64,000 nt of DNA from Diogma glabrata (taxonomy: Eukaryota; Arthropoda; Insecta; Diptera; Cylindrotomidae). Below are positions 46,201 to 57,158 of this stretch, piece after piece. The position numbers were made by a program, and so were the translations under genes. The stretch is taken from NCBI GenBank assembly GCA_963693315.1, contig OY856187.1, positions 44,602,235 through 44,666,234 on the forward strand, read 5' to 3'. The stretch's first letter is position 1; every line of letters begins with the position of its first letter. The notes under the pieces are model-generated. The model saw only the letters and a list, made by a program, of their open reading frames with translations. It made no database searches and was not told where the DNA came from.

Positions 46201-46374
46201 TATTCGCCTATATTTAACATTCTTGTAAAATTGTTTTTAAACAAATACAACGTTTTAATTTTTGTGATATTATAATTTAGTTGGTTAATAAAATAACATA
46301 ATTGTTAAAAGGGCCCGTATTTCATTTCCCGGTCACGGTTTTTCTCTCTACGGCCCTGGCTTTCGCATTGTACT

Positions 46375-46949
46375 TCCTAATCAACTTACATGCATTATTA
46401 ATCGTTATTTCTACATTTATATGGTAATATACTTTTTGTAATACATGCGTAAAAAATATTCAATTTTGTACTAGAATAGAATAAAAGAAAAAACTACTTT
46501 TCCGCACATATGACCACAAAATATTTTGTAAGCCTGGACCGTAACGCCGCCTGCATGTGAGATTTGTAGTTAAATCTATCCATATATCTATCTATATATA
46601 ATATTTTTATAGCACTAAAATATTAAAATAATAATTTAAATAATTTACCATATAGTAAAAACAACTTAAACACATTGCATCATTTGAATTGCAAGAAAAA
46701 ACAATTTATTTAGGTTTTCACAGTTTACAATTTTGACAGCTCTTATTGGATTCCTATGTGTTGTTTTAGTTGGATTCTTATGTTTATATTTTCGAGCTAG
46801 TATAATTTACAACTATTACAACGAAGATGGCGCACTTTAATTATCTAAAAAGCTTAAATTTGTTTATAACTTTGTTAAATAAATGATTAAATGAACAATT
46901 AAATAAATATTTATAAATTTTACGCACTTGTTACAAAAAATAGTGTGTA
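46375..46949. other. AT-rich DNA, nothing recognised
   Basis: No supported feature. Confidence 0.5.
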
Positions 46950-47086
46950 TAAAGGCTTGAAACCACATACAACGGAAACAGAAACCGAAACCGAATTTCA
47001 TACAAATTTTACAGAAACCGAATTTTTATCTGTCAAATTTGTATGAAATTCGGTTTCTGTTTCCGTTGTATGTGAATGCCCGGCTT
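46950..47086. repeat. Hairpin element 1
   Basis: Inverted repeat with about 55-nt arms. The left arm holds ACATACAACGGAAACAGAAA, CCGAATTTCATACAAATTT and an extra CCGAAA repeat; the right arm is their reverse complement (AAATTTGTATGAAATTCGG, TTTCTGTTTCCGTTGTATGT). A small central spacer carries another GAAACCGAATTT. It is a miniature foldback element; no target duplication was identified. Confidence 0.75.
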
Positions 47087-47187
47087 TACTAGTGCGAATG
47101 CGTTTTCCAAACGCGAGTTATTTGCCGCACTCACTGCGGTCGTGCGGCAAACTAACTCTTGTTTGGAAAACGCATTCGCACTAGTAA
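47086..47187. repeat. Hairpin element 2, directly abutting element 1
   Basis: Arms 47086-47130 and 47142-47187 are complementary except at two or three positions (TTACTAGTGCGAATGCGTTT at the outer left, CGCATTCGCACTAGTAA at the outer right), with an 11-nt loop. It is much more GC-rich than its surroundings. Confidence 0.8.
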
Positions 47188-50100
47188 TACAATCTACTAT
47201 TAAATTAAATGGTTTTAGTAGTTCCCAAAAAATTGGTTCTTTTGCTTCACAGTATTCAACCTTTTTAATTTTCCAAAAAACTATAGAAAGCATAGAATAA
47301 ATTTAGATACAGGAATTTTGTGTATAATAGTGGAAGGATTATTTGATATTCGACACTGTGGAATCATTTAAAACAATATAGTTTCTAATTCTTGAAATAA
47401 AATTGAAACATTTTTGTTTAAAATTTTGCTTTCGGTGTTTTGATTAAAAAATGTAAATATAAGGAGAATTTTTTTGGGAAATCTAAAGTTTTTGTTGTAG
47501 CAAAACAATTATTGTAGGGGATAAGTTGGCACAAGCGCTATTAATTTGTGATCACTGGCCAATACATTCAATGCTATTCATACGCTTTTATATCATAACA
47601 AAAACAACGAAAGTCACAGTCATTATCGCTCAATGTCTTTAAAAGTTGTAAAGAACACCGAAAGAAAAAATCTTGCTTGATTCAAACATGTTGAATTGTT
47701 AATCGAAAATTAAGTGAAAATTGGGGAACTAAATACGTTAGTGATTGTACCAACCAACGCTCCGTATTTAAATTAACAATTTAACCGTTGTTGATATATT
47801 TTTTTATAAGTATCACAAACATATTTGATTTAACCATGTTTGTAGTTGAGTCAATTATGATTTAATTTTCAATTGACTACAAACGTGGTAATTTAAAACT
47901 TAGACTAAAAATAGTGATATTGAATACGTTTGTGATAGAATCAAGCAATACGCCGTATTAAATCTTTTGGTTTGGTACATCTTTGTTTTGTTTTTGCTGC
48001 TATCGATGTTTGTATGGGTTCGTTTTTTTCGTAAATATAATATTTGAAATTTTTTATATTAGGAGTATGTATTTCGCATCAATCCCGACAAACATTTTTA
48101 TGCATAAAGCAAGCGTTCGTATATTTACGTTCTAAATAGGAAATGTATGAGTGTGATTTTGTTTGTAAAGGATGCGTCCATTTTTTCGCCATTTTTTTAA
48201 TGATACGATTTAAAAGACCAAAATTCAGAAATCAAAAAATTTAAATATTTGAATTATGTGTAGAAAATTATACTAATGTTCCATAATTTTCTCATTATTA
48301 TGAAAAATTAAATTAAAATATCGATAAATGGACATGAAACAAGACAAATAAAAAATATTAAAAAAATATAATAATTTTTTTAAATCACCAAAATAAATTA
48401 TAGAAAGGGCCTGTTTCACTAACGATATTTTTGTTATAACATTAACTGAAAAATTTCTTTCGCACATAATTTTATATGCAAATAATATGAAAATTATTTA
48501 AATCAATTAAACACATCTAAATTATTTCCTAAAGTAAAATGTTAAATAAAACCAGCCATGTTAAAATATATAAAAACTTTTTATTTTTCTATTTTCTTAT
48601 TTTTTAGTTTCTTTTCTCCTAGTTTTTTATTTTAAGAAACACAATAATTTTCAAACAAAAACATGAACAATCTGAACTGAAAAATATGAAGAAGAAAAAT
48701 TGATCACGCCGTGGTTGATTTAAATAATGATAATTGTTACGTTTTTATAAAATAAATTGACAATGCTACATTGGTTAAAATAATTACGTTCGTATTAGAC
48801 GCAAAATCAAACAAGCTTTGTAGTTGATTCTACCAACGTTTTTTTTTCGGTGAAATAGTCAAAAAATTCAAGTGTTATCATTTATCATAATCCCACACAC
48901 AAATTTTCGATTCAATCGAATTGAATTTTATTTCATATCAACTTTAATTGGCCTCTTGATAATTTATTTCCATAAGTTTAAACGTTTACAATTACTCCCA
49001 CAATTGTTTTACAATTGCAAAGAACGTTAGTTCCCGTGAGAAACTTTCAAACAATAAAAACATAATACCAGGCAAGTAAGTAAGTTTATAAAAATATTTT
49101 CTTATGCAGCTTGTAGCATTTAGTAAAAGAATAATGAAATTTGAATGATTGGTGACTCTAATCAAAACACGCTTTGACCTGAAATATTTTCTTTTATTGC
49201 TGAAGAATTGTTGAATTAACTATGATTTAACTTTCGATTTAAAGTTACACTGACAACAACTCATGCTATGTTAAATAAAGCTATACATATTAAGGTTATT
49301 TTGATGTCGCACTTAGACTACGGGTTAATTGAAATCCCTCGCAGTTTTAATTATCTACATTAATTCTTTCTTTTTGGTTAGCATACCAGAAGGTTCTACA
49401 GTTTTGTTACCTAACAAAAAGAGATTCTTTTTTTATTTCTTGACCAGGAGAAGGATTTCTTAAGTTGTTTCCACACACTTGTGGCTGAAAATGCAATGCG
49501 AACATCCGACGTCCTTCTTGTAAATCAACATTTATTTACTTAATAGAATTTTGTATTTAAGCTAGAATTATTGTAAATAATGAATGCATCAATCGCAACT
49601 TCTCAATGTCAAAGTCTTATGCATAATATAAAGCACAACCTTATAATATCCAAATCGAAACGCTTATTAGTTATTACTTACCATTGCCATTAGTATTCAC
49701 AACAAATTTTTCATATAAAATATATTAATATTATTTTGGTTGTGAATTGATCGATATGCTATGCCCAATGCCATTATTTAGACTTGGTTATAAATTACTT
49801 ATAAACTATTAGAATAAATTATAGATCCAGACATAACAAATATGTTTACTGTTTCGTATAATAAAATTTTTGTCGAAAATTAAGCTTCATTTTGTATTGA
49901 ATTTTGTGTTTTTGCTTTGTTGATTTTGTTGACTTATGTAAATATTTATATTTTTGCAGGTGTAAAAATATTAGAATTTGTTACACAACATAATAGGAAC
50001 TTACTTGCTTAGTCTATTGTAATAATTTTTAACAAGCTGCGGGTTTAATTTAATTAATAAAACCAACGTGGTTACTGGTTAGTAACTAAGAACACTTATT

Positions 50101-50989
50101 CGTGTAAATAGAAAGTGGCAATTCCGTTAGTTAAATAACAATATGTGAAAAGTTGGTGAATTGAATTTATTCAGTTATTTAAGCGGATGAACCATAATAT
50201 AATACCACATATTATGTGGTAAGTACCAGAAAACATCTTTAACTGCCGTGCACGGTTCCCATTATTTGTTCCAAAACTTGGCATTGAATATGGAAAAATG
50301 TAAAAAAAACGTGAATTTTTGTTTTCTTTTTCAATCGTTTTTGAGTGTAATTTCCAGAATTCTTGATGAATTTTTACAAAATATAGCTCAAAATGTTTGT
50401 TGGCATATTTATTATGCAATTTTTTCATTAATATATTTAAATTGTTTGTTTTGTAAAATATGATATTCAAAAACCGGAAAAACGTCGTTTTTTCACGAAT
50501 ATCTCAAAAACAATACCTAAAAAACCAAATATGATATTCGTGATCAGCAGGTCAAAATCCATAAGAAAAGTTGGATTTTATTTAGCGAAATTGTTCTTGT
50601 AAACTAGTGTAATTTAAAACTCCAATAAATCTGTGTTTTTTTCAAATAATTTTTTCTTGAATTTGCAATATTTGTGAACTATTTGTGAACTTATAAAAAT
50701 TTTGTGTTGTGTAAAAATCCCCAATAACGGAAATCCTTTTAAGCGAAAAATCAGGAAAAAATGTTCCCTTCAAAATATTTTAATACATTTCTATCCACTT
50801 TTGACGGAAAATCTTGGTTAACGGAAGGAATTTTTTTTTGTGTCGTACGAATCAATTTTCAATCAATCAATTTTGTCACTCCTTTGAAGCGGAATTATTT
50901 TTTGAAACTAAATTAAAATAAGCAAAATGTCAAAAAATACATTTTTTTCGATTTAAAGGTTTTTGATTGCTTTTATGTTTCAAAAAAAG
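47188..50989. other. AT-rich DNA, very little recognised
   Basis: About 3.8 kb without recognisable coding. Related words recur at 47736-47780 and 47926-47965 (AATACGTTWGTGATWG, CGCCGTATT-like) and near 48790-48850. A CACCG-type end at 47656 and CGGTG at 48852 could be worn TIRs of one element, but the match is too weak to claim. Confidence 0.4.
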
Positions 50990-51130
50990 GCATGTTCCTA
51001 TTATATCCCCAAAAAGTTGATTTTTTTTACATAAATAGAAAGATTAGGTCCTCTGCATCCTTATTATGAAAAAAAATTTGCGGAAATGAGGGGTCAAAAG
51101 TTATAAAGGATCAAACTTTCAATTTTACCT
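50990..51130 (-). repeat. Dispersed repeat, partner of 34360-34525
   Basis: Shared words include TAGAAAGATTAGGTCCTCTG and CATCCTTATTATGAAAAAAA (inverted) and TATAAAGGATCAAACTTTCA (direct). The mix of orientations suggests internal rearrangement. Confidence 0.6.
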
Positions 51131-52084
51131 TGGTGAACAGGGTTATATAATTATTCGTTTTTATTCAAATTTTATTTGACTCGCTTTTGTAGACCTTCGA
51201 TCAAGTATAGCCAACGCCAAGTGGGGGGGAGTGGGTGGACCACCCCTGAGTAAAAAAATCATTTTGTTTCAACAAAATTGAAATAAATCATCATTAAATC
51301 AACCGAGGGGGTGGTTGATTTAATGATGATGATGATTCCCTCTCTGGGAAAAAAACTGGAGTGTTGGTAATTAAAGTTGGTATTAAAAACAAACTTAATT
51401 TTCTGGATTGAATTTTTAAGAACCATTACCAAACTATTGGGAGTTGTAACGCCTCATCACATTGTTTTTTTCCTATTCAGCTTGTAACTCACTACGCTTC
51501 GGTTTGGGCACAGTCTAAATTTTGTCATTATTAAGATAGTTAGGTCATTAATAAGATAGAAGATTTTTTGCTATGGAAAGAACTTAGAGTGCTTGGAGGT
51601 TTGTTTTACAATTTGGTAGTGGAGTATACAAAAGATTAAAACGCTAGTTGACTTTTTTCAAATTTGTTTTAATATTTGTCTTGTAATTTTTCGTTTTTTA
51701 TTTGTATTTATGTTCTATAAAACATATTTTTGGACACTGCAGTTAAATTATATTGTATTATTTTTTTTAAGTTTGATATTTTAGTATACCTTATATCCAG
51801 TAATTTTAATCTTCCGGGAAGTTTTTGGCGTGGCCCTAATGGTCACACCCAACCCCACTAGTTAGTATTGTTTTCTCACTGTGGGAGGAAAATGCTTCCC
51901 TGCTCCCTAAGGTGAGAGAAACAATTCGCGCCCGCAAATAGGAAAGCTGCGTTACACTTTATATACAAAACGGGCAGTACAAAATTATATACTCCGGAAT
52001 ACCGCAAACCCTCGAAAAACGGAAAAAAAATTGATTCCCTTGAGATTCCGTCTTTCGGGATTTTTACTGTATTTATTTTTTAAT
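51131..52084. other. Unassigned, with a perfect hairpin and a GC-richer block
   Basis: 51287-51330 is a perfect 18-bp hairpin. 51810-51970 is clearly less AT-rich than the surroundings and may be a small fragment of a mobile element. No coding could be confirmed in it. Confidence 0.4.
51287..51330. repeat. Perfect 18-bp inverted repeat with 8-nt G-rich loop
   Basis: Arm ATCATCATTAAATCAACC (51287-51304), loop GAGGGGGT, then the exact complement at 51313-51330. Confidence 0.85.
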
Positions 52085-52290
52085 TTGAATAAATAATACT
52101 GTGTAGTAGGAATTACAAGACAATTAACAACATATTTTAAGACCTAGGTCCCACATTCCACAACAACATGAGTTTTATTTTTTTTAAAAAAGGGAGAACT
52201 AAACAATAAATCCTATCATAAATCAAATATGGCATACATACTAATATTTCATAATAGGATAGAGAAAATCGAAAGGCATACAATAATATT
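52085..52290 (-). mobile_element. LINE 3'-end fragment (same family as 38385-39105)
   Basis: On the minus strand it has the TCTCTATCCTATTATGAAAT segment, the family hairpin (TCCTATTAT/ATGATAGGA, still pairable through a G-U), CATGTTGTTGTGG, GGGACCTAGGTCTTAAAATA and a CTACTACACAGTATT-type end. It is 5' truncated. Confidence 0.7.
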
Positions 52291-52555
52291 TATTGAGGGT
52301 ACTGTTGGCGAAACATTTTATAGTATTAATAATAAATTTATTATAATAATAATTAAACTCTTGTTTTTTATTTCGAAATAAATTTTATACTTTATTTTAA
52401 TAAAAATAAATAAAATAAAAAATGCTCGACTACCTTATTTTATTTTTGACATCATTTTCTAGTTTTTTTTACTATATAAATGATAAAATAATAAATAATT
52501 TATTTTTTATATGGTCTAGCTAAAGAAAATAGGGTCAAAAGTCAAAATCGAAATT
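52291..52555. other. AT-rich spacer
   Basis: Nothing recognised. Confidence 0.5.
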
Positions 52556-53105
52556 AATGGGGCATTTTTAATTTTATTTATTTATTTATTTATATTATTT
52601 TTATGTTTATAATGATCACAAATTGTACTGACGAATGCACATTTTAGTGCTTGAATTGTTGAAATACCTTAAAGTATAATTATCGTCAATCGAGATTGAA
52701 TTATTTATCTTTAATGATTTGAATCGCTACCGGGGTATTCATTTTTAATAGTATATATCCATCAATATGTCAACCTAATTAGAAATAAAAAAGTCTAAGT
52801 CTAAGTCTTTAGTGTTAATTATAATAAATTACAAATTAACGTCTCTGAATATCCGAAGGTACCATCCCAACTAGGGATAAGAATGGAATGCAAATTAATT
52901 TTCTCTGAGAAATTTATGAACGTTAACTTTAAACCTTTGAGGATTAATCAGGAAATGGAAAACCCAGGAAGGTAAGGCATTCCAAAATGAAAGACTATTG
53001 AAAAAATATTGCGACGCTGATGCTTGACTTTACCACAGCTCTGGAAACATAGTGTTCTGGATATATAGTGAGCTTATATCCATCAAATACTTTAATTAAT
53101 TACAT
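52556..53105 (-). mobile_element. 5'-truncated LINE fragment, second family, with (TAAA)n tail
   Basis: The minus strand reads FWNALPSWVFHFL and NPQRFKVNVHKFL, a common C-terminal pattern of non-LTR ORF2 proteins. A UTR of about 300 bp follows, then a tail of AAATAAATAAAT repeats (plus strand 52570-52596). The frames before it are broken. The tail type matches the Jockey-type LINE at 10931, but the sequence does not. Confidence 0.7.
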
Positions 53106-53107
53106 CA

Positions 53108-53407
53108 AATACATTAAAGGCCCCGCCACTTTGAGCAATGTGTTCCAAAACATGATCATTATCTTCTCACACTAATTAAAACCTTTTCCATAAGTTTCAT
53201 CATAATCACTTCATTATTGTAGGCTGTAGTGTGCATAAAGACACTGAAAAAACTTCAAAATTACAAAAAAAAAAATGTTTACCGGAAGTTGGGATGCAGA
53301 ACTGTTGTAAACCGAACTAAATGCTTATGTACCAAGTTTCATCCAATTCGATTATCAGGTACAGATGTTATTGAGCTTTCAAAAAAACAGGTGTATGGGA
53401 CACCCCC
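53108..53407 (+). repeat. Left part of a roughly 160/300-bp tandem repeat split by hAT
   Basis: Nearly the same as 57489-57790: CCCCGCCACTTTGAKCAATG, CATAAGTTTCATCATAATCA, GTGTGCATAAAGACACTGAA, CCGGAAGTTGGGATGCAGAA and TATTGAGCTTTCAAAAAAAC. The last eight bases (ACACCCCC, 53400-53407) are the hAT target duplication. Confidence 0.8.
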
Positions 53408-53811
53408 TAGGGTTTGTCGAACCGGTTAACAGAAACAGAAAAACAGCTGTTTTTTTCAAAAAATCAAGAACAGAAAACAACGGTTTTTTCTGTTCTGTTT
53501 TTTCTGTTTTTATTTTAATTTATTTTTTTGTGAAATTCACCGAAAAAAGGATTCACCGGAAAAAGAAGTTTAGGTATGAAAAATATTTATTATTTTATAC
53601 AGTTCTGTTTTTTTTTTTTGTATTTTTGCATTGTGTAAGGTGATTAACGGTTCAGCCTGTTTTAGTTTCTATTAATTACATTCGTAGCGTAAAAAAATAT
53701 ATTTTTTGAAGATATTATACAATAATAACATTCAAAGGTAAGTAATATTTCTTTTAAATTTAAATAATCTTGAATTTTCTAAAATAATTTTAGTAATTCT
53801 AGGTTAAAACC

Positions 53812-54018
53812 ATGTCTTTAGTATGGAATTATGCTACAAAACGAAAGAATCCTGTCACACAAGAATTTGATGCGATTTGTCTTCGTTGCAATAATACTAT
53901 TAAGTGCTCAGGAGGTTCAACAACAACTTTGAAAAGTCACTTGAAAAGTAAACATGGCATTGATTGCACCGCAGCTCCAAGTAAAGAAATTGAAAAGCAA
54001 GCTATTGAAGAAAAGTAA
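53812..54018 (+). CDS. hAT transposase, BED zinc finger piece
   Basis: 68 codons from a real ATG. A BED-type finger shows the aromatic lead SLVWNYATKR, CLRCNNTIKC, and HLKSKHG, that is C-x2-C ... H-x4-H. TAA at 54016-54018 ends it, but the same frame resumes three codons later and continues to 55410. The stop is therefore a point lesion between the finger and the catalytic region, or is bypassed in some way. Confidence 0.88.
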   Translation: MSLVWNYATKRKNPVTQEFDAICLRCNNTIKCSGGSTTTLKSHLKSKHGIDCTAAPSKEIEKQAIEEK

Positions 54019-54027
54019 GCTAAGACT

Positions 54028-55410
54028 ATGCCGGATTTTTTTAATCGTAAAAGTCTTAAGGAAATCATCTCAGATATGGCAACAGACGGAATTTCAATCA
54101 GAGCGATTACTAGAAATAAGTACATTCAGGATTCAATCAAAAGAGATGGATTTAAACTGCCGCAAAACGAAACCCGGGTAATGAAGTTGATTCACGCAGA
54201 TTTTGAAGAAAAGAAAAGCAAAATGGTTGAAGAGATCAAGTCAAAAACTGAGAAAGGCATAAAGTTAAGCATGACAGTAGATGAATATACTACAGTTCGA
54301 CACAGAAGATATTTTGGAATTAATTTACATGATGGCAAAGATAAGAAGACCTACAAGATAGGTTTAGTTCGTATTTTTGGATCATGCAATGCAGAAACAA
54401 TGGCGTCAAAAGTTAAAGCTCATTTGGAAGAATTTGGTATAAATTATGTACAGGACATAGTTGGTTCTATGCAAGATGGTGCAGCAATTAATTACAAGTT
54501 TATGAAAATTATGAAGGTGATTGACCAGTATTGCCTCAATCATGCTATTCATTTGGGTATCTGCGATTCATTGTATAAAAATAATAGTGTTTTGCAATCA
54601 GTTGTTGAAGTGGATTCCAATGATTCAGATGAAAGTGATAATTTTGATGATGCTTTTGATGTTGAAGTGATTCAAGAAGAAAATCTTGATCATAGCGATT
54701 TCAATGAAACGTTACAAAATGCACGCAATATAGTGAAGTTCATTAGAAATTCTACAGTCCGAAATCAAATTTTCCAGTCTAAAGTAATCACTGAATTTGG
54801 TAATGAAATCGAACTTCATTTGGATGTGAAACACCGCTGGAATTCTATTCCAATTATGATTGCCCCATTGATAAAGACAAAACGCTGTCTCTTTGAAGCT
54901 TTCTCTGAACTCAATTCACTGAATATTATCAACCGACTAGACTTTGATGCTTTGTTGATGCTGCAAAATGCCATGGAACCAATCAAGCTTGCCGTTGAAA
55001 CATTAAGTCGTGAAGACTCTACATTATTAACTGCTGAAACTGTAGTCGAATTTATGCTTAATAAGATATCCAATTTAAATAGCAGCATTAGTTTGGAGTT
55101 GTACAAGAACATAAAAAAACGCACAAATGAAAGATGGAATACCGATGTTATGAATCTCCTAAGATGTTTAAAAGACCCTTCAAATATTCCATCTAAAAAT
55201 ACAATCTCTTTCGCAGGAAATTTAGCATCACGTCTGTTTGGTGTTGACGAAGTGGATATTTCAGAGAACGAACAAAATTTTGAAGTCCAAACTAGTCAAC
55301 CGACAACCGCTAATATCTCGTTGAAAGATGATGTAACGCGACAAGAATCTATTTTAATTGGTAATTGCCAGATCCACTCATTTTGTGTTTATTGTGTCTG
55401 TTTAACTTAA
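54028..55410 (+). CDS. hAT transposase, catalytic region
   Basis: In frame with the BED piece. The RNase H-like fold shows the first aspartate in KLSMTVDEYTT, the second in VGSMQDGAAI, the hAT C-x2-H type motif in YCLNHAIHLGI, and the HRWNS motif near 54832-54846. Similarity lasts to about TRQESILI (55359). The last 17 codons (after 55360) look like intron read-through. GGTAATTG at 55360-55367 resembles a 5' splice site, and ATATTTTTACAAG ending at 56562 a 3' site. Splicing there would keep the frame for about 19 codons into the downstream piece. Confidence 0.88.
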   Translation: MPDFFNRKSLKEIISDMATDGISIRAITRNKYIQDSIKRDGFKLPQNETRVMKLIHADFEEKKSKMVEEIKSKTEKGIKLSMTVDEYTTVRHRRYFGINLHDGKDKKTYKIGLVRIFGSCNAETMASKVKAHLEEFGINYVQDIVGSMQDGAAINYKFMKIMKVIDQYCLNHAIHLGICDSLYKNNSVLQSVVEVDSNDSDESDNFDDAFDVEVIQEENLDHSDFNETLQNARNIVKFIRNSTVRNQIFQSKVITEFGNEIELHLDVKHRWNSIPIMIAPLIKTKRCLFEAFSELNSLNIINRLDFDALLMLQNAMEPIKLAVETLSREDSTLLTAETVVEFMLNKISNLNSSISLELYKNIKKRTNERWNTDVMNLLRCLKDPSNIPSKNTISFAGNLASRLFGVDEVDISENEQNFEVQTSQPTTANISLKDDVTRQESILIGNCQIHSFCVYCVCLT

Positions 55411-56562
55411 AACTATTAATTTCTTAAATCAAATTCCAAAAACGCATTCTTTTTTATTTCAATTCATTTTTTTTGTATAAATTCATTTATAACACCTTTT
55501 TTTTATTGTTAATCATTCATCCTTTTATTTTTGAAAACAAATTAAATTATTTTTTATTTACTCATATTTTGAAAATAATAAAATTTATCTATTGTCATTG
55601 CAATAAAATTTATATTTGTTAAATCTAATTAAGAAAAAATTTGTTTAAACTAAAGAAAATAAAAAATCTAAAACTGTTTGTAAAATTTGAAAATTGTACT
55701 ATAATTAAATCAAAAGTAAATAAAATAATTTTGTAACTATAAATAATGAAAAATTAAATGAAACAATTGAACCAACTTAAAATACAAATCGTTAAGCAAA
55801 TGCTGGAAGATGAACCAAGTTAAATGAAATTCGTTAGAAGAATGGAATGAAGATTTTGGAATGGCAACAAGTATAAATATTTCGTCGAGTATGGGTTTTG
55901 TTGTTTATTTTACCAGCCAAACAAAATTTAAAATTAAATTCCCGACATATCAAAAACGTATGCTTTAATCGAAAATGTATTCGAAAAATTCATAAGGCAG
56001 GACAACCAACCCATTGACATAAATAATTTGGAGAAAATTTATGGAGATTTTCAATTATCATTTGGAAGATGAAAAATTAAAAATATGATATCGGTCTATT
56101 CAGTTTTGGTGGTCATCGACTGCAGATCAAAAAAGGGTAAAAAAAAAATCAAGAGGAAATTTTCAAGCTGAACAATTAAACATCAATTAGAAGAAAATTA
56201 TATTGGCGATTTTAAAGATTTGGACAAATAGCAGGATCATCAAGAAAAAAACACTTGAGTATATTTATATTATTATAATTATCATTTTTTTTGTTTTAAA
56301 AAAAAATTATTATGTTTAATTAAATTAAAAAGAAAGAATTTTAGTAAAAGCTTTCCTTCCGAAATTATTTTTGTAGTTAAAAAACAAAGTTAACAACTTT
56401 AGTTAAATGAAAATAAATATTATAACGTTGATAATTGTTTGTGTATTATTTGTGCATTATTTGTTATTTAAAATTTATGTTTTCGATCGTGATTTTGTTG
56501 CATAAATAGTGTTTTGTGAATTTAGGTCGATATATGTGTTTTGAATATTATATTTTTACAAG
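55361..56562 (+). other. Possible intron of the hAT transposase gene
   Basis: 1202 bp, very AT-rich, with no coding and no TIRs. It is bounded by G|GTAATT and a pyrimidine-rich TTTTTACAAG. An insertion is the alternative, but no target duplication was seen. Confidence 0.5.
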
Positions 56563-56913
56563 AACTCATAGAACTGCTTCAACACAAACATATGAGACAA
56601 AGGCCCGTCTCACCCAATTTTTAAGCGCAAAGCGCGAAAGGACGATTATAATGAGCTGAATTTATTGCTGCACAAAGAAAATTTAATACAATCAACTTCA
56701 GCAACAGAAAATTTCAAATGGCTGAAACAAGAATTCATCTTATTCAAAAACATGGGAAAGAGAACTGCAAATTTGCAAAAATTATTCGATGCACTTCTCA
56801 GTATCAAGCCAACTTCAACAGACGTCGAACGTGTGTTTTCAGTTTGTACGAACTTTTGTACAAAAATTCGCTCACGCTTGTCTGACACATCGTTAAATGC
56901 ACTTGTATTTTAA
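56563..56913 (+). pseudogene. hAT transposase, C-terminal dimerisation domain
   Basis: The region reads LQKLFDALLSIKPTSTDVER followed by VFSVCTNFCTKIRSRLSD, the hAT C-terminal dimerisation motif. It ends at TAA 56911-56913. Joined to the catalytic part across the putative intron, the frame holds until a run of five T at about 56618-56623. One base too many there shifts it. The continuation (KARKDDYNELN and on) is in the other frame. The longest ATG-type frame is 56665-56913. Confidence 0.85.
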
Positions 56914-57158
56914 AAATTTTATTACAAAAAAAATAGCTTGTACGAATTAGTAAATAAAAATGAATAAATATTACAAGAATTTTGCTGAATTTTGAAAATA
57001 TATTGTGTTTAAAATTATTTTAGAAAATTTCAGGAAAATTCTAACTATAGTAATTGTCGGTCGAAAAAAAAACCGAAAAACAGCTGTTATCCGGTTTTTT
57101 TAAAATCTAAAACAGAAAACAGCTGTTTTTTTGAAATGCCTGTTTTTGACAAACCCTA

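Larger units (their letters stand above)
43235..46358 (+). mobile_element. hAT element of the TTF-finger/DUF4371 type, decayed
   Basis: Ends CAGGCCCG and, on the right, CGGCCCTG (reverse complement CAGGGCCG). Eight-base flanks GCTATCGC (43227-43234) and GCTTTCGC (46359-46366) match at 7 of 8, the hAT duplication length. GC-rich subterminal blocks (GTCCCGGGCCCGG at left, GGGCCCG near 46313) are usual for this hAT group. The transposase is present only as relics on the plus strand. A 0.6-kb retroelement (45587-46200) is inserted near the 3' end. Confidence 0.82.
53408..57158 (+). mobile_element. hAT element with BED-finger transposase, nearly intact
   Basis: 3751 bp. The left end is TAGGGTTTGTCGAA and the right end, reverse-complemented, TAGGGTTTGTCAAA. 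An exact 8-bp duplication ACACCCCC lies at 53400-53407 and 57159-57166. Subterminal AACAGCTGTTTTT words are repeated at both ends (for example 53442-53460, 57080-57090 and 57115-57132). One transposase gene on the plus strand spans 53812-56913 in pieces. The perfect duplication and few lesions indicate a young copy. Confidence 0.93.

Noticed and set aside
46950..47187. microRNA precursor
   Set aside because: Arms are too long and too perfect, and the structure looks like paired miniature foldback elements.
47656..48852. TIR element with CACCG ends
   Set aside because: Only about ten terminal bases match convincingly, and no target duplication was found.
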